From assembly GCA_027919835.1 (NCBI GenBank), contig JANVFP010000014.1:62001-126000 (forward strand): a stretch of DNA of 64,000 nt. The letters are read 5' to 3'. Under the pieces are notes generated by a model, which ran no database searches, was not told the origin of the DNA, and worked only from the letters and a program-made list of their open reading frames with translations. Position numbers and translations under genes: made by a program. The DNA is from Lentinula raphanica (lineage: Eukaryota; Basidiomycota; Agaricomycetes; Agaricales; Omphalotaceae). Within the stretch, counting starts at the first letter, position 1. Every line of letters starts with the position of its first letter. Below, one piece after another: positions 39,090 through 52,272 of this stretch.

Positions 39090-42000
39090 ATTTCAAGAGC
39101 ACCTTGACGGCTATAATCACTTTGCATAGTAGCCTCTACCTCGCCTAGGATAATTAAAAAGTCAGCGACGCAACACTACTACACACAAAATGACTGATTG
39201 ACCTGAGTGATTGTTGGAATTAATTTCCTGCAAGATATGATTCGTGCGCTCGAAGATTGGTGTATTGCGGGCTTGCACCGGTCCCATACTCTCCAGGTCC
39301 TCAACGATGTGAATAGCATAATGGTGGTTGGGCTTCAGAGTAACATCGGGAAACAGAACCAGTACGGTGCGAAGATATTTGATGATAAGGGAACGATACT
39401 CATTTCGAGAAGCTTCCGAGGTTTCACGCAAGTTCAGAAGCCTAACTGCATGAACCAAGTCCAGGAAATTCTGGAGCATCTGGAAATGTCGAGCTTGGGG
39501 ATTGTTTTCATACTTATAGCCCCAGAGGCGTATCAAGGTGACGACCAAAGACACAGAACAGACCACCTTCCATTCATCTGCACTGAGCTTTCCATTGGCT
39601 TTTGTGCCCCAGTTTTCTGGAGGGGAGTCAATCCAGCTTGGCAGTATTGTGATCTTCATGTCTTTCCAGACCTCATCCAGAATGTCCTTGGCAATGACAT
39701 GCCTGGATGTAGCTCCTCTTCTTGGAGTAAGATCACTTTCCCGGTTTTCTCGACGCTACAAATTGATCAGATGATGTTTGTTAGTGAAGTAGATCTAAAT
39801 TTACCCAGAGGATTAGATTCTTTGCCATTTCAGCCTTCTTTGGTATCGGTGCAGATTGACTTGAGGTAAATGGAGGTATTTGGTACACCTGACACAGCCG
39901 GGCAAGATGAGCTTTATTATATTCACTGCCCATCAGAGTGGACATGGTTGGCTCTTTCTCTTCGAAACGTTCCTTCAATTTCAGGAAGTGCAGAGAATCT
40001 GTGTCAGGAATTGAAAGCTTGTCTTCATCCTCATCCTCAACTTGCTCGGTATGCTATGAAGATCAGGTTAACACATTCTATGGACAGGATCATGAATGAC
40101 ATACATAAATCTTGAGTCTGATAATAAGATCCTCCTTGCGATCTTCCTTGTCATTATAAAAAATCCCCAGACCACTACACAGTGCCTTGAGCATCTCTTT
40201 CTTCATTCGTGAAAGCCCAGGCATCTTCTGTGTCCCGTTTCGTAGCTGCTCGATCAGAGTCTGATATTGGGGATCAGTCTGCCAGCTACCAGGATCAGCC
40301 CCGGGAGAGGTGGAAGAGGTTGCAGGTGGAAGCTGATTCCTTGCTTCTTCAACACCAAATGTAACTGAAGAACGGGTAGTAGCTGTATCCACTGAGATAG
40401 CAGAGTCCTATGCACATTGCATTGTTTAATCACACACTATCTGGATTATGTAGAGAAGCACCTACTGTATCAGAATCAAGCGTCTCACTCAGACTCTCTG
40501 ATGTATCACCAACATCAGAGCTATAGGACAAGGGAGGGATAAGGGGAATAGCATCAAGATCTACGGTTTCTCGCTGGAATCAGCAATAAGTTGTGTGAAA
40601 TATCAAAATATTTGAATACTCGCACCCATTTGATGATGGCATTTACCAGTGTTTCCTTCTTTCCAGCTGAAGGAAGATCCAGACTGTAGCAGATATACCA
40701 CAAGACAGCAGGAGCTTGATCATTCAAAGTCTTCTTCAGAGAAGACTTATTTTCTCTGATGCTATTATACAATGCGCGCAAGAGAGAATTGGATGGTTTC
40801 TTGCGTTTCTTGTCGGAAGATGGCTGAGCATAGCCTTCGCCACTTTCAAGAGCCTCCGCGTCCATTTTCCAAATTTTGCGAACATGGGTAGCAAAAAGGC
40901 CCAGATAGCAGAGGTGCATGCTGTCAATGACTGTAAAGAGGATAGGGTTCCAATAAGGAAGTCTCAGCAGTTCTGACCACCGCATTCCATGGTTTTCATA
41001 GATTTGGTGACGAGCAGCCTCAGAAGGAGCATCTCGCCAGAGATTTGCTTGGAGTTTGTGTGTCTCGATATCGCGTATTGGCCATGTACTGGAATCAAGA
41101 TTGTGGATGTCTTGGATAGGTAGGATGCATCGTACACAAAAATACTTATGACTGTGAGAGGCAAAGCCCGAGATTGAGTGTGCGCCTTCAGTATCACATA
41201 CCGCTGGGGCCAAAGCTGCATACACCGTCCTACCCCTTGCGTACTTGGAGGTGCGAGTGAAGAAAACCCCATTCCAGAATAGTAGAAGCTGATCGACAAC
41301 TTTTTGTAGTGTGTGATTTATCTGAGCTTCGTTTGGGTGGCCGCGCATAACCGTAACAAGAAACATATACTCCTTACGGTAACGAAGGTGTTCGGGAAGG
41401 ACAAGGAGCACCATGTATAAAGCTGTAGAACTGGCAGAACCACCTGATCTTTTCATGTGGAAAGGATTGAAGGAATCGTAGCCAAGGCTCATCAAAAGCC
41501 GCAAATCGGGTGATCCAGAGATGTCCGATTGTTGTTTCATGAATGGCTTGCCATCGGGACCCACAAATTCATTGAAAATAGGGGAATCCCAGAAGTCCTG
41601 GATGGGACCCGAGGTATCTACGCGATCCAAACATTGTTCGAGGGAATCCTCGATCCCAGGGATGGCTAGAAGCTTTCCGATCCATTCTTTGAGGTTCTGA
41701 AAAACCTGCTTTCGAACGGGAGAATGAAGGGTGCGGGAACCAATGTTATGTGTTTTCCACAACATGTTACCACACTCTAGAGAGTTGGGATGAGATTTCG
41801 AGGTGCAGTAGGGAAGGGCGCCTTCATTTTCCACCAATGGCGATTCTGTAAATGGATATAGGGCGTGGCAGCTGGAGCATGAGATGAAGGTATCCCAAGG
41901 GGGATCAAGACCATAATGATCCACCACAGTGTGAATGTCCTTAGGTATCTGATCCGCAATATCCAGGCCAAGTGCTGTATGAATCTCTGGTTTGACTCTT

Positions 42001-42923
42001 CCTGTCAAACTCCGTATCATAGCCTGCTGAAGGGCTAGGATGACTTTCATCTGGCGGACTGAATTCCGGAACTTGATGTAGATGATTAGGGCAGTGATGA
42101 GGGCGATTCTGACACTAGGGTCCTGGGGTGCCCAGAGTCTGAAATATCGAGCTATTTGAAGAAATGTCGGTACACATTTGCTGTCGAAGAGTAAATTCCA
42201 CCTACAGTTATCAAATATGTATTGATTCAGATTGGGGAAGGCTTGATTCTCCCAGCTTCGTCTTTTAAGCCGCTGTAAACTTTCCAAAGCCTCGTATAGG
42301 AATTCCTCCAAGGAATCGTCAACATCATTTTCAGAGTCACGACGTCGAGGGCTTATTTGGAGCTCTCTCAGCAAAGTACAGAACCTTGCTTCTGTCTCAA
42401 GGAACCGACGATTATTTGGATGTGTCACCGTTAATGCGAAAGACCCAGAGTTGACTTGGAGGATGGACTCGGGATCCGGAAATATGAATGATTCATCGGG
42501 CGAATGTACTTGGACGAAATTCAAATCTAGATTGGCTTCTAGGAGATATCTTAGACGAACTTCGATCTCTTGTCGGATCTCCTCCGCCAAGGTTGAAGAT
42601 GTGTGTTGGGTGACAAAGCCTCCAGCTGAAGTGGTTCGCCAGGTTTGGGGAGACCCTTGATCAGTAGTGCCAGCAGTACTGGAAGACCTGGCGAGTTCAG
42701 AGCTCAATGGATTCATCAAGGCTGAAGAAGAGCTGGGAGAAGCTGAAGGACTATCCGAAGAGGTTTCGGTGCTCGGTAGAACAGTTCTGAACCGATCGTG
42801 TATCTGTTGTTTTTTGGCATGGGAACGCAGAACATCATATGGCTGGTCAAGACCCTGTGGATGTGTTGAACAGCAGTCGTTGCATTTGCAACGTCGAAGG
42901 CGGAAATCGCGTCGAGGACCCAT
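39090..42923 (-). pseudogene. Plavaka/Tnp2-like transposase, N-terminal and central part
   Basis: ATG at 42923 (MGPRRDFRLRRCKCNDCC) opens a long exon to about 40620 and several shorter exons. Cys-rich N-terminus (KCKCNDCCSTHP). Tnp2-type core: LMSLGYDSFNPFHMKRSGGS, LYMVLLVLPEHLRYRKEYMF, SISGFASHSHKYFCVRCILP, WSELLRLPYWNPILFTVIDS and MHLCYLGLFATHVRKIW. SAP-like DNA-binding motifs occur (MLKALCSGLGIFYNDKEDRK). The later exon 39162-39659 has LPSWIDSPPENWGTKANGKL and PNHHYAIHIV...FERTNHILQ. The frame is then cut at 39090 by the KDZ element; the C-terminal rest is at 23799-24553. The coding sequence on this side shows no other obvious break, so inactivation is due to the insertion. Confidence 0.88.
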
Positions 42924-45900
42924 TGGAATCAAAAGGAAATAGCAAAATAGCCCAAACAAATTGTTACGTACGGACCGTTGACCCCTATGTTCTGGTGGAC
43001 ATATGGTATAGGGTGAGCGGTAGAGATAAAGCAGGGAACAGAAATTCTATGATGGATAGTGTGAATCTATTGAGCGAGAGCAATTCAAGACATAAACATT
43101 ATGTTGAGGAGATAGGATTCCAGTAGAATACAGCAGCACTTGTATGATATGTGATGATATGATATTTTATTTCTCAATTCATAGAGTCACTATGCGTGGT
43201 TGTCTCAAGATAGACAACACAACCGAGACGCGGATCAATAGAGAAGGAGGCAGGTTAGGTTGAAGTATTTCGTATCTTGCCTTCATCGTGGCCATTGACT
43301 TGAGACTGTACTGTTCGGCGGACTGGTGTTGGTGGAGCTACTGGAAGCTCAGGCATCTGATGACGATATGAGCAATTCATGAAACTATAAAAGCAGTGAT
43401 ATATCAGCACAAACCTCCTCCTCATCCGACCCTGTTAATCTCCACTACCATCCCAAGAAACCATATCGACTCGCTGGTGCACTTGCCCTGTGTTCCTTCT
43501 TTTCTGCTTTCCTCGAACCTGTCTGGCACAGATCAGGATAACATCCATACTCTAAGCCTCATGTACATCGTATGGGTCACCGGGGCAGATTTTGTGTGTA
43601 AGGGCAAGACCGGACAGAGCCAAAGCGCAGGGGTATTGCTTCCCGTGGATGACAATGGCGATGCAATAAGGCCTGCGGGCAAAGGATAAAGGATAGGGTT
43701 GTGCTGGGCGAAGGATGAATCAGCGGAAACAGTGGAATGTGAATGCCATCAACGATAGACTTTGGGGTGGGGGATTTGACGGCGAGAAAGCATCCTGGGC
43801 AAATTCATTCTTCCGCAATGCTGACGTAAGTAGATGCTCTGAATGACTCATTGGTCATTGCTGTTGCGACGAAGGAAGCATGGTTGTTTGATGGAGAGAA
43901 GCAGGAGGCGAAAACTTGCAAAGGACATGGGAGAAGTAAGCTGAGCTCTTCGTGGTTCAGGAGCAGAGACATGTCCAGCAGACGCACTTTCGACACGAGG
44001 ATGAATCTCTGCAGACATGGACGGGGATGGTTTTGTATGTGGTGGAGGTGTGGGTGTCCGAAAAAAGGACTCTGATTGGTTAAGGGATAATTGTCGGAAT
44101 GAGCTGAGGTGATACACGACAGAGTTCGCGCTTTGACTTTAGGCGAAGGCGTGGGTGTCGACATATCCATAAGATTGAGCGATGAGTCGAGGATCTCAAC
44201 CGACGCTGGAGGAGGGATGTCCGTCGTTACTGAGCTGGAGAAAGAAGTGTAGGCCCTGGAAAACAGCAGTGTAGGAGGGGGTGAATACTCGCACTTCTTG
44301 GTATGATCCGAGTCTGGTTGAGCTGGACGTCCGACTGACGGCAAGGACCTGTGATAGCGAATAATGGTTGAGCGCGGCAAAGGCTCCACACAGCTAAGTG
44401 ATGTTTGTTCCAAAGAACAAGTGTTGATGAAGCACGGGGCAACCTGAAGGTGTTGAATGTTGGTATCAGGATGTCGTGACAAAGCAACGGAGCGAATGTG
44501 ATGCTTGGAGAACCTGGCGGTACCTAGAGAGATTTCACGTCAGCCCAGACAGCCAATATCACCAACTAACAATCGCACCTGTGACGACTTAGCCCAATAG
44601 CCTGAACAAGTAGAACCATTAAGACACAAACGGCACTCTATACCCTTCTCTGGATCATTCTCTTGGAAGCGCAAGCAACAGCTGTGACCTCATCATAGCT
44701 GCGCTATCACAATGATAATGAACCCAGCATCGTGCCACCTCAGCCCAAGAGTAGACAGTATCCAGTCGAGCGGACCATTGGCCGCAAGGAGTGTTGAATC
44801 GAATGAATCGAATTTGCCGCAACAGTGTTTTGCCCGAGAAGAGCTGCTTCCAATATTTTAGTATCACAATGTTGTACTGGGTTTGAAATATAGATCGCAC
44901 CTGTTCCACTATTGGAAGCTTACTGAGAAGAGAGAAAACCAGGAGGTGGCTGCCACAAGGCGAGGTGCAACTTCTTGCGAGCATTGGCGTTGAATGTGAA
45001 CGTTGAACGTTGACACTTCAGCAAGATTATGTGAGAAATGCACACAATTGCAATTACTTAAATTATCACATGTACATCATCAACCTGAACCATCATCCGA
45101 GTCGTTTGGAACTCAACGATTTTTCAATCATCATCCACACTGATCATGAATCTACCAACAATTTCATAACTCCAACTCACTATAGCGAGGCCTAATACCT
45201 TGTTGAGCAGGGTGAGACGCCTCAAGCACTCGAAACTCATTGGATAAGTTGATGTCAAAAATCTGATTATTCTGGCTTTAGCTTGTCGCTCATCCAGAGG
45301 TTAATAGGATCCTCAGAGTGTCAACTCCACATACTCAATGTTCATGACTCCTCAGTAGCACTTTTTTGAACACTCAGTACGTGATGGTCAATTTGCATGG
45401 TTCTCTGACTGTGGTTCCTGTGACATAGGATTCACTGGAGCAATTACGACGACATATAAGCATTCCAGAACAACGCTCGAAGTCCTGGACACACACGAAA
45501 AAGGTAAAGTTTGGGTCGTAGTGTGCCCCTCAGACCTCGGGATACGGAGGGGCACTGAAGGTTGAGTTAGGGTCATAGTCCACACGTCTGACTGCAGCCA
45601 GTAGCTTCCTCGTCAATGTCTGCAACAGGGAAAATCGAGTCCTGGTCCAAATTTGCACCTCAGACTTCTGACCCTTGCCCAACGTTCACAGGGGAGATCG
45701 AGCTCGGGTCAGTTTTCTGCACCTGTACTCCCTCGCGATTCACCAGAACTCTGGATGACTCTAGCAAGAATATCGTTTCTGCGGTCCTTGGGATCATGCG
45801 AGTAGTCCAGGACTGGATTCTGAGCTTGTTATCTGCAGCGCTTTATTCGTCAAGTGACGATGCAGGTATAGACGAGCTGGATCAGTGGATGGATTCAAGC

Positions 45901-46040
45901 GGCCACATCTCGATTCTCATCTGAGCCTGCCACTTAGAATCAAATCGATTTACATTCCAGGTAGTCACGGACAGCATTATTATGTAATGATTAGAATTGG
46001 ACATTGTTTCCCTAGCCCTTCGTTTTCCTTCAGCCCGTTC
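42924..46040. other. region with only weak coding signal
   Basis: The only frames of note are on the minus strand at 43805-44482 (Ser/Pro-rich; two overlapping frames, one reading SPSMSAEIHPRVESASAGHV, look biased) and 44655-44984 (SIFQTQYNIVILKYWKQLF), plus 45616-45924 on the plus strand with a hydrophobic patch (IVSAVLGIMRVVQDWILSLL). I could not join them into a gene and recognise no family. The 5' end of the Plavaka element must lie near the left side, but its inverted repeat was not identified. Confidence 0.35.
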
Positions 46041-46988
46041 ATGGAGCCAGAATTTGTTCAAGCCACTACTCAGGCATCCTCGACGCTCCCCTCTCACAAG
46101 CCTGCGGTTAGTACATTCAGGTCAAAGATAACCAGTAAGCGTTGATGAATAACCATAGTGGGCTTGGTTTCGGAACCAAAATTACGAGTTCTACAAATAT
46201 GCAAGAAATGAAAATACCGGGATGGTTCAAAAAATTCACGATAATCCCCATTTCAAGTGAGCGCATTTCTGTTTGTTCGTAATCGCCTCTACAAAATTGA
46301 CGATATTGATGCTCCAGGACTCATACCGATAGATCTATGTGAGAAGGCAATTTCTTCCACTGTATACCAAACGCTGAAAAATGTCCCCAGAGGCTCTGGC
46401 AACACGAAAAAGGGAATACTGAATCACGCTGCGGAAGCGTCTACTTATCATCGTACGTGTTATTGATATGGTGCTTGTGGTTCATGTTCTGACAAACAAA
46501 TAGCTTCCAGGAAAGCGACTCCTGTTAGCTTTGAGCCGCTCGAGAAACCACCCAAGTACTTTATGGAGGGCAACACTCTTCCTATTGTTGATAACGGTGT
46601 CTTTGGCCCCACAAAGCTGCAGTCGTCCAACTTCAATTCCAAAGACAGCCAGGGTATCACAGCCTGGCATTACAGCCAGTCTCCGACAGACCTTGATTCT
46701 CCATTGCCAGAAACACCCACACCATCAAAGCTAGGAACAGTGTACATCCATAGGAATACCAGAGACGGAGGATACCAGATTTGGGTGTGGTTAACGCATG
46801 GTGATCAAGAGAAGTGGCAGCCTGTAGATCTAAGCGGGCCTCTTATTCACCATCCCGATTTTCCCTCACGCGTGCTAACGATTCAAGCATCCACGGGCAA
46901 TCCAAGCTGGGTACTGCACAGTACTTTGATCACCACCCAAGGGCGACAACTAAGAAGACGGAGATCGCAATCACGCGGACGCTCCTAA
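46041..46988 (+). CDS. hypothetical protein, 243 aa, five exons
   Basis: Exons joined by phase: 46041-46106, 46159-46256, 46318-46338 (21 nt), 46391-46452 and 46504-46988 (732 nt). The product starts MEPEFVQATTQASSTLPSHK, continues with the aromatic segment WAWFRNQNYEFYKYARNENT, and ends in an Arg/Ser-rich tail (RRRRSQSRGRS). The C-terminal half contains GTVYIHRNTRDGGYQIWVWL, which could be a beta-rich domain. No signal peptide and no family recognised. The clean phase through four introns argues for a real gene, and the basic tail suggests a nuclear protein; both are inference. Confidence 0.6.
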
Positions 46989-47607
46989 CTATCTAAAACG
47001 ACCTAGGAGAGGTACTTCCCTGGTAGTGGTCTTTGCTCGCATCATGTTAGGATAGACAGAGTGTAGAATTGTGGCATAATCAAAGCTCCCGCAGCGTATA
47101 CCTACGACTTTGTGATATAGAACCACGCAACCTTGGTTCGTTTTAATTTCTGGCGTCTCGTGAGACAGCTGTTCACAGCTGCTCTTGGTAATTTTTGAGC
47201 TGCCCACAGTAAGACACGCAAAGGTGGATCGATCATCAGTTGGTAGGCTAGAAGTCGCGATTGTATTCTTAACCTTTCGACTGGAAGTTCGTTTCTGGAA
47301 TGTTCAGACCAGCCCTGGAGCTGTCAGCCGGGTCCGACACTACTTGCATTTGATGATCGCTTCAATGTTCATTCATGTATCCATTGATGACCGAGCAAGA
47401 TTTCACTACTACGGAAGGTACATACTGAGTATTCCGTGAAGAAGGAGTCTATCAGCATTCGAGTTAACCCTCTACTTGTTCGACATAGGCAAACATGGAC
47501 ACGACAGCACTGTCTATCACTTGAGCCATCACTGGACTCTCAAGAACTTCCCTCGAAGATTCCGATCGCAACTTGAAGATCATTGCTAGGATGCGCATCT
47601 GAATGAG
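46989..47607. other. spacer without supported gene
   Basis: Lies between the 3' end of the 243-aa gene (plus) and the 3' end of the 112-aa gene (minus). Frames here are short and unbiased. Confidence 0.5.
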
Positions 47608-47998
47608 CTAGCGTATCGTAAGATTTATGCGGCTAAGTCTTGGACAATGACTTGCCTCTTGTTTAATATCTGTCGTCTTCGTGTTCAGTTCTTGGATCTG
47701 GCTAAGGCAGAGCTTTGCACTGTCCCGACTGATGTCTACTACCTCGGACAAATTCCGCTGGCGATGGTCTTGGGGCAAAATCTGCCAAATTGAAAATTAG
47801 TGAATGATCGACAAAAGGCTGAAAGCTGCTCACTTCTCTTGCTCGATGGTATTCATAGCAGTCGTTGAGGACTCCAACCAACGCAGTAAGCTGTTGAACC
47901 AACTGGCCGAGCTCATGTTCGACCCTGTGTTGCTGGTTCAAAGCCCTCGCTGAATGGTTTGCAAGCTGTTCAGTGATAAAGGTGTTATTGGAACTCAT
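47608..47998 (-). CDS. small coiled-coil protein, 112 aa
   Basis: Two exons, 47834-47998 and 47608-47781, joined in phase across a 52-nt intron (113 codons with stop). The N-terminus MSSNNTFITEQLANHSARAL leads into helical heptad-rich sequence (HRVEHELGQLVQQLTALVGV, DISRDSAKLCLSQIQELNTK). Composition resembles small helical adaptor subunits of kinetochore, BLOC-1-like or Mediator complexes, but no family can be named with confidence. Confidence 0.55.
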
Positions 47999-48424
47999 GG
48001 CGAAGAAGTTGGGAAGTACGGTCAGATTGAAACTGATTTAAATGTAAAATCAACGCAGACTGATCTTAGTGGTCGTGGTATCGATGTCGCACAGAATGTA
48101 ATCGATGGGATGCTAAACCAATATCAAGGCAGGTAGGGACCAAGAGAACAAAATATTCACTATCGGATTTTCATGGCAACGTGTTGCAAATCAAAGTGGT
48201 TATTGTAAAATCATGACTAGCCCCACTGCGCATGCAGCTAGCAGCACTTGTGCTCGAAGAAAATTTCAGGATTTGGAAATACGCCTCATGTGAGACGCAT
48301 TTCCTAAATATACGATCGGATAGAACCCTACTCCTGTCACTTCATTCTTCATTGTTTCTGATAGTTTGCAAACTTCAAGAAGCTTCTAAAAACCACTCAC
48401 AACAGTTCACGTTCGGATGCCTCA

Positions 48425-48757
48425 ATGGTTAAATTCATTTCAGCCTCCGAACACACTCGTTACTCAGAGTACCAAGTACTAGTCTCGCCACATGTAGAAC
48501 AGATCATCACAAAGGGAAAACTGACGGAGGTGAAAATTTTCAATGAGGACCCCCTAGATAATCTCGACACGATAGCTATAACTTTGGGGTTGTCTTCATG
48601 CTGTGACAATGGCACTAAACGAATATTCACCGTGAGCGTACTCCCAGATTTCCTCTCGAAGTTCTCAAAAGTTGGGTGTCATCCTGGTGTCGTCGGTCCA
48701 GAGGTTGAGACTACAATCCAGGAACAGACTGTCCCTTTTTGGGACCCTGCGGCTTAG
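48425..48757 (+). CDS. possible small hypothetical protein, 110 aa
   Basis: Single open frame from ATG 48425 to the stop at 48757, reading MVKFISASEHTRYSEYQVLV and ending TVPFWDPAA. No motif, signal peptide or neighbour supports it beyond its length, so it may be chance. Confidence 0.25.
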   Translation: MVKFISASEHTRYSEYQVLVSPHVEQIITKGKLTEVKIFNEDPLDNLDTIAITLGLSSCCDNGTKRIFTVSVLPDFLSKFSKVGCHPGVVGPEVETTIQEQTVPFWDPAA

Positions 48758-49062
48758 TGGAGCCGCATGCAATTCATTCACGTGATTATTTGAACTGAGA
48801 TCTCCACATCAACATTCATAGATCGTCATCAAGAATGATGAAATGTATCAAGATCAATGTGGGTCCGTCCGTCTTTCCAAAGTGGGAATTCAATGGGATT
48901 GGCGCAAACCCTTTGGCCTATAGGCTACAGGCTACTCTTGTTGAGACCTTCCAGGAGCGTTGCTTGAAAGGGAGCATTGAAGAATTCCATCCGCAATGTT
49001 TTAGCAATAAAATGAATGATGTGCCTCCATGTTATAGGTGCAACGTGCATATGTCGGACTAA

Positions 49063-50151
49063 CAACCGGGACTCTCCATCGGTCCTGACTATAATAACGA
49101 AGAAAAGACGAGCATCTCAAAGGGGGTTAATTCTAGCTGGAGTCACTGGAAGGGAATGGGTATTTTACAGCTGTAAAACTATCTGCATTATCTAAAATTT
49201 CACCAAGAATTTTACTGTCAATCTGACCATAGTTATACAGTGTATAGAACCTCTGTAAGATGGCTTGGAAATAACTGCATTTTACCAATATCAATTCAGC
49301 TGTAAAATGACAGGTAAAGTGATCCCTATGTCCATTGTTGTATAGACAGTTCTTCGAGTGTTAAAGAAATGAACTTACCGGTCATATTGCCTTTGATATA
49401 CAATAAATTTTACTAGGCTTTTCACCCAAGTTAAATGTCAGATTTTACGGCTGCGAAAAGGAACGGGCGATGAGCGGGCGCTGAGTGGGTGCTCATTGGG
49501 TGCTCATTGGGTGACCATGGGGGTATCAATGGTCACTCAATACCTTGAGTGAGTTGAGGGGTCAAGCATCGGCCCCCCACAGACTTGGTTTGTATGTCAA
49601 CATATTCCCTCTAAGTGGCTTCCTAACCAAGTTCAAACAGTTCTTCATCTCAAGACCTGGAAAGGTGAACACAGTCACATCACCTGCTAGATCTGTTCGA
49701 GGAGTACTACGCTTGGACCAAAGTTGTCTACGACAACATTGTCTCAGGCCCAATCTGATCATGAGCAGCGCATCAGTAAATTGGCGGAAATCGTACGATA
49801 ATATGTAACACATTATACTGGATATACTTGTTGTAACAATGGGGCGACCTCCTCGGTGAGTAACGCCATGATCCTGTCCATTCTGTAGGTCACCATAGAG
49901 CAGCAATGATGTTTTCAGTAACATGTATGTCTGAGATATGCTCCCGGAAAAATCACACTGTGAGCGTAACAACACTAGCGGTTATAGTCACTTATGGTGT
50001 CTTGTAATCTTATACAACCAGAAGCAAGAAGAGAACGAAAAACACATTGAAATTCATTGTAGGGCCAGATATACACAAGATCGTCACTAATGGCTACCGG
50101 AAACAGAGAATCACAGCCAGGGCGTCGTGATTGCAGCGAGCGAAATGAGCA
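49063..50151. other. AT-rich non-coding stretch with short repeats
   Basis: No supported gene. 49140-49450 contains several TTTTAC-AGCTG-TAAAA words (TTTTACAGCTGTAAAA is a palindrome) at scattered positions, as in a small decayed inverted-repeat element. 49470-49520 has short direct repeats of GGGTGCTCATT. Confidence 0.4.
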
Positions 50152-51886
50152 TTAGACATTCTTGGACACTGCTTGTCGGCGAGAAATCATTTTCGTTCCA
50201 CGGCTGTTTGCAGCAGAGCCTGTTCCGGTGAAGATACGGCTACACAGGGTAACGATAAGTGAAGGAAGAGATGATGAGCCATTGTTAACGCACTCAGTCC
50301 ACCATTTCAACAACTCTTTGGCTTGCTTTTCCGCCTCCTCATCGACCGGGTCTTCAAAGAAGTCAACGACGAAGTTCCAGAGGTCTCGATGATTGTAGCC
50401 ATCATAGCAATCGGTCCAATGAGAGGCGTCGGTAAGTGCAAGGTGAAGCTTCGATAACAAAAGTCAGCATGTAGCAATTGAGTTCCACGACGATACTCAC
50501 ATGTACAGCCGCATAAGCGATAGATCTGGGAGTGACTTGCGCCAAATGAATGAGGTTAGCGACGTGAGCGCGATGGCTGTTAGTGGCCTTCTTCTTCGCA
50601 GGTGGCATATTCTCGGCATCTTCGGACTGATCTTTCGCTGAGGATGGAGATGTATAAATTGTGCGATAGACCTGAGACGAAAACATTAGAACAATATGAC
50701 CCAAAACACCAACAACATACTTGTAACAAGAGGTGACTTTGGAGGTAACCTTCGTCTGGTGAAACGGCATTGAATTTTTCGTCCTTATAGAAGCAGCGGG
50801 AGCGGGCGGAGCTGGTGAAATCGAATTCAGGATCCATTCGTTGTACAGCTGCGCATACACTATGTAGAAGGTGAAAATTCATGTCAAGTAAAGGCAAGAC
50901 AGGGAAGAACTTACTCGGTGTTGTCCCAGTCAATCTCAGCTGGACACAGTAGACCTCCAGTCATATCGTTCTGCAGTCCACGATTAGCACGAGAGCCTTC
51001 ATCGAACTCGTCGAGAAGAATGAGTGATCATGAGGGTACTGAAGAAGCTGGGTCATGTCAGCACGCGTCAGGTCACGTCTATGGAGGGCGTTGTTCTCAC
51101 GCTCAGTAGTCAACAAACGTCCTTCTTGAAACTCCTTCATTCTCTGCTCATTGATCTTGCGGATACGACGATTGAGTTCTATACCAATGATCTTGGTAGC
51201 GGACTGGGTGTCGTGAGTCTTCGCGCTCTCGGCTCCTTTCTCAAGCTCAAGGAGAGTCAAGAATTTGTCACAATCCGAACAGCAAAATCTTACCTCAATG
51301 ACCAATGCTCGACCACCCTCTTTACCAACCTCTTTGATGAAATCCTTCACAATGTGTTCCATCTCGCCGACTGCAGTGAAGCCACGCTCCAATCTATACT
51401 CATGGTGAGTGAAGCCATACATTATCAACAATGATGACTAGGGACTTACTCGCGTTTTTCAGCTCTCGCTTCTTCGGACTCTTGCTCAAGCTCATCGACT
51501 TCTTCTTCTTCATTGGTATCCTTATGATATCCTTTGGCACGATACGTGTCCCGCTGAAGTTGGATCGTTCCGAGGTCATCAAACAGGGTAACGCGACGGG
51601 GCCGCGACGCGGGGTGATTCAAAGTCTGCATTGAGTGAAGCCTCCAAGTGCAGATCTGGGCGGGAGTATCTATGAAGGAAGTCAAATTTCGGACAATAAT
51701 CGAGATGGGCCAGATTTGCGGACTTGTGGTCTCGACTTTGACATGTTGAATCTGCGGTTTCGGGTTTGACTTTGACTTTATAGCTGCCACCCACGACTTC
51801 GACTTTTCCGAGCAATGTTCGAAGGCAGGATTTACTTCAGACGATAACTGGGCTCGTAAACGCTGGCGCCTTAGTCGATCTCTCAT
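50152..51886 (-). CDS. DUF6698-like hypothetical protein
   Basis: ATG at 51886 (MRDRLRRQRLRAQLSSEVNP); the frame ends at 50152 after SKNV. Exons in between include FNAVSPDEGYLQSHLLLQVY, RTIYTSPSSA, TPRSIAYAAVH, LALTDASHWTDCYDGYNHRD and LWNFVVDFFEDPVDEEAEKQ with ELLKWWTECVN. This pattern (a first globular part, TSPSSA, AYAAVHL..AL....W, an aromatic acidic stretch, then WW near the end) resembles the multicopy Agaricomycete DUF6698 family as I remember it. Function is unknown; the family often sits in repeat-rich regions. A Glu-rich linker (NEEEEVDELEQESEEARAEK) and a Lys-rich patch (PPAKKKATN) are present. The N-terminal exon structure is not resolved. Confidence 0.5.
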
Positions 51887-52272
51887 CTGTGCATGTGAGT
51901 ACTTAAGCGTTCATTGAATTGTTCGTTGACTCTCCCGGTTGAAGAACATGACTTGCAAGACCGAATTCGAACCCTACCAGGAAAGACAGTTTGAGGACGA
52001 AAACAAATGGCTCAATTCATCGAATTCATCACGAGAATCAGTTGTCCTTCATATGGGTGGAATAACTAACTAGTACGGTCATGACAACGGCTCTCTTGCG
52101 CCCCTCCCAGAGCTGATCTCTTCACCACGCTCCCAATTCTGCATTGACAACAAGCTGACCCAAATCGAAACGACATCCAGAAATCATTCATCTGACTGGG
52201 ACCTTGCTACATACGACAATATCAATATACCTACCAACATCGAACACCAGACGATTTCTACATCCCACGACC

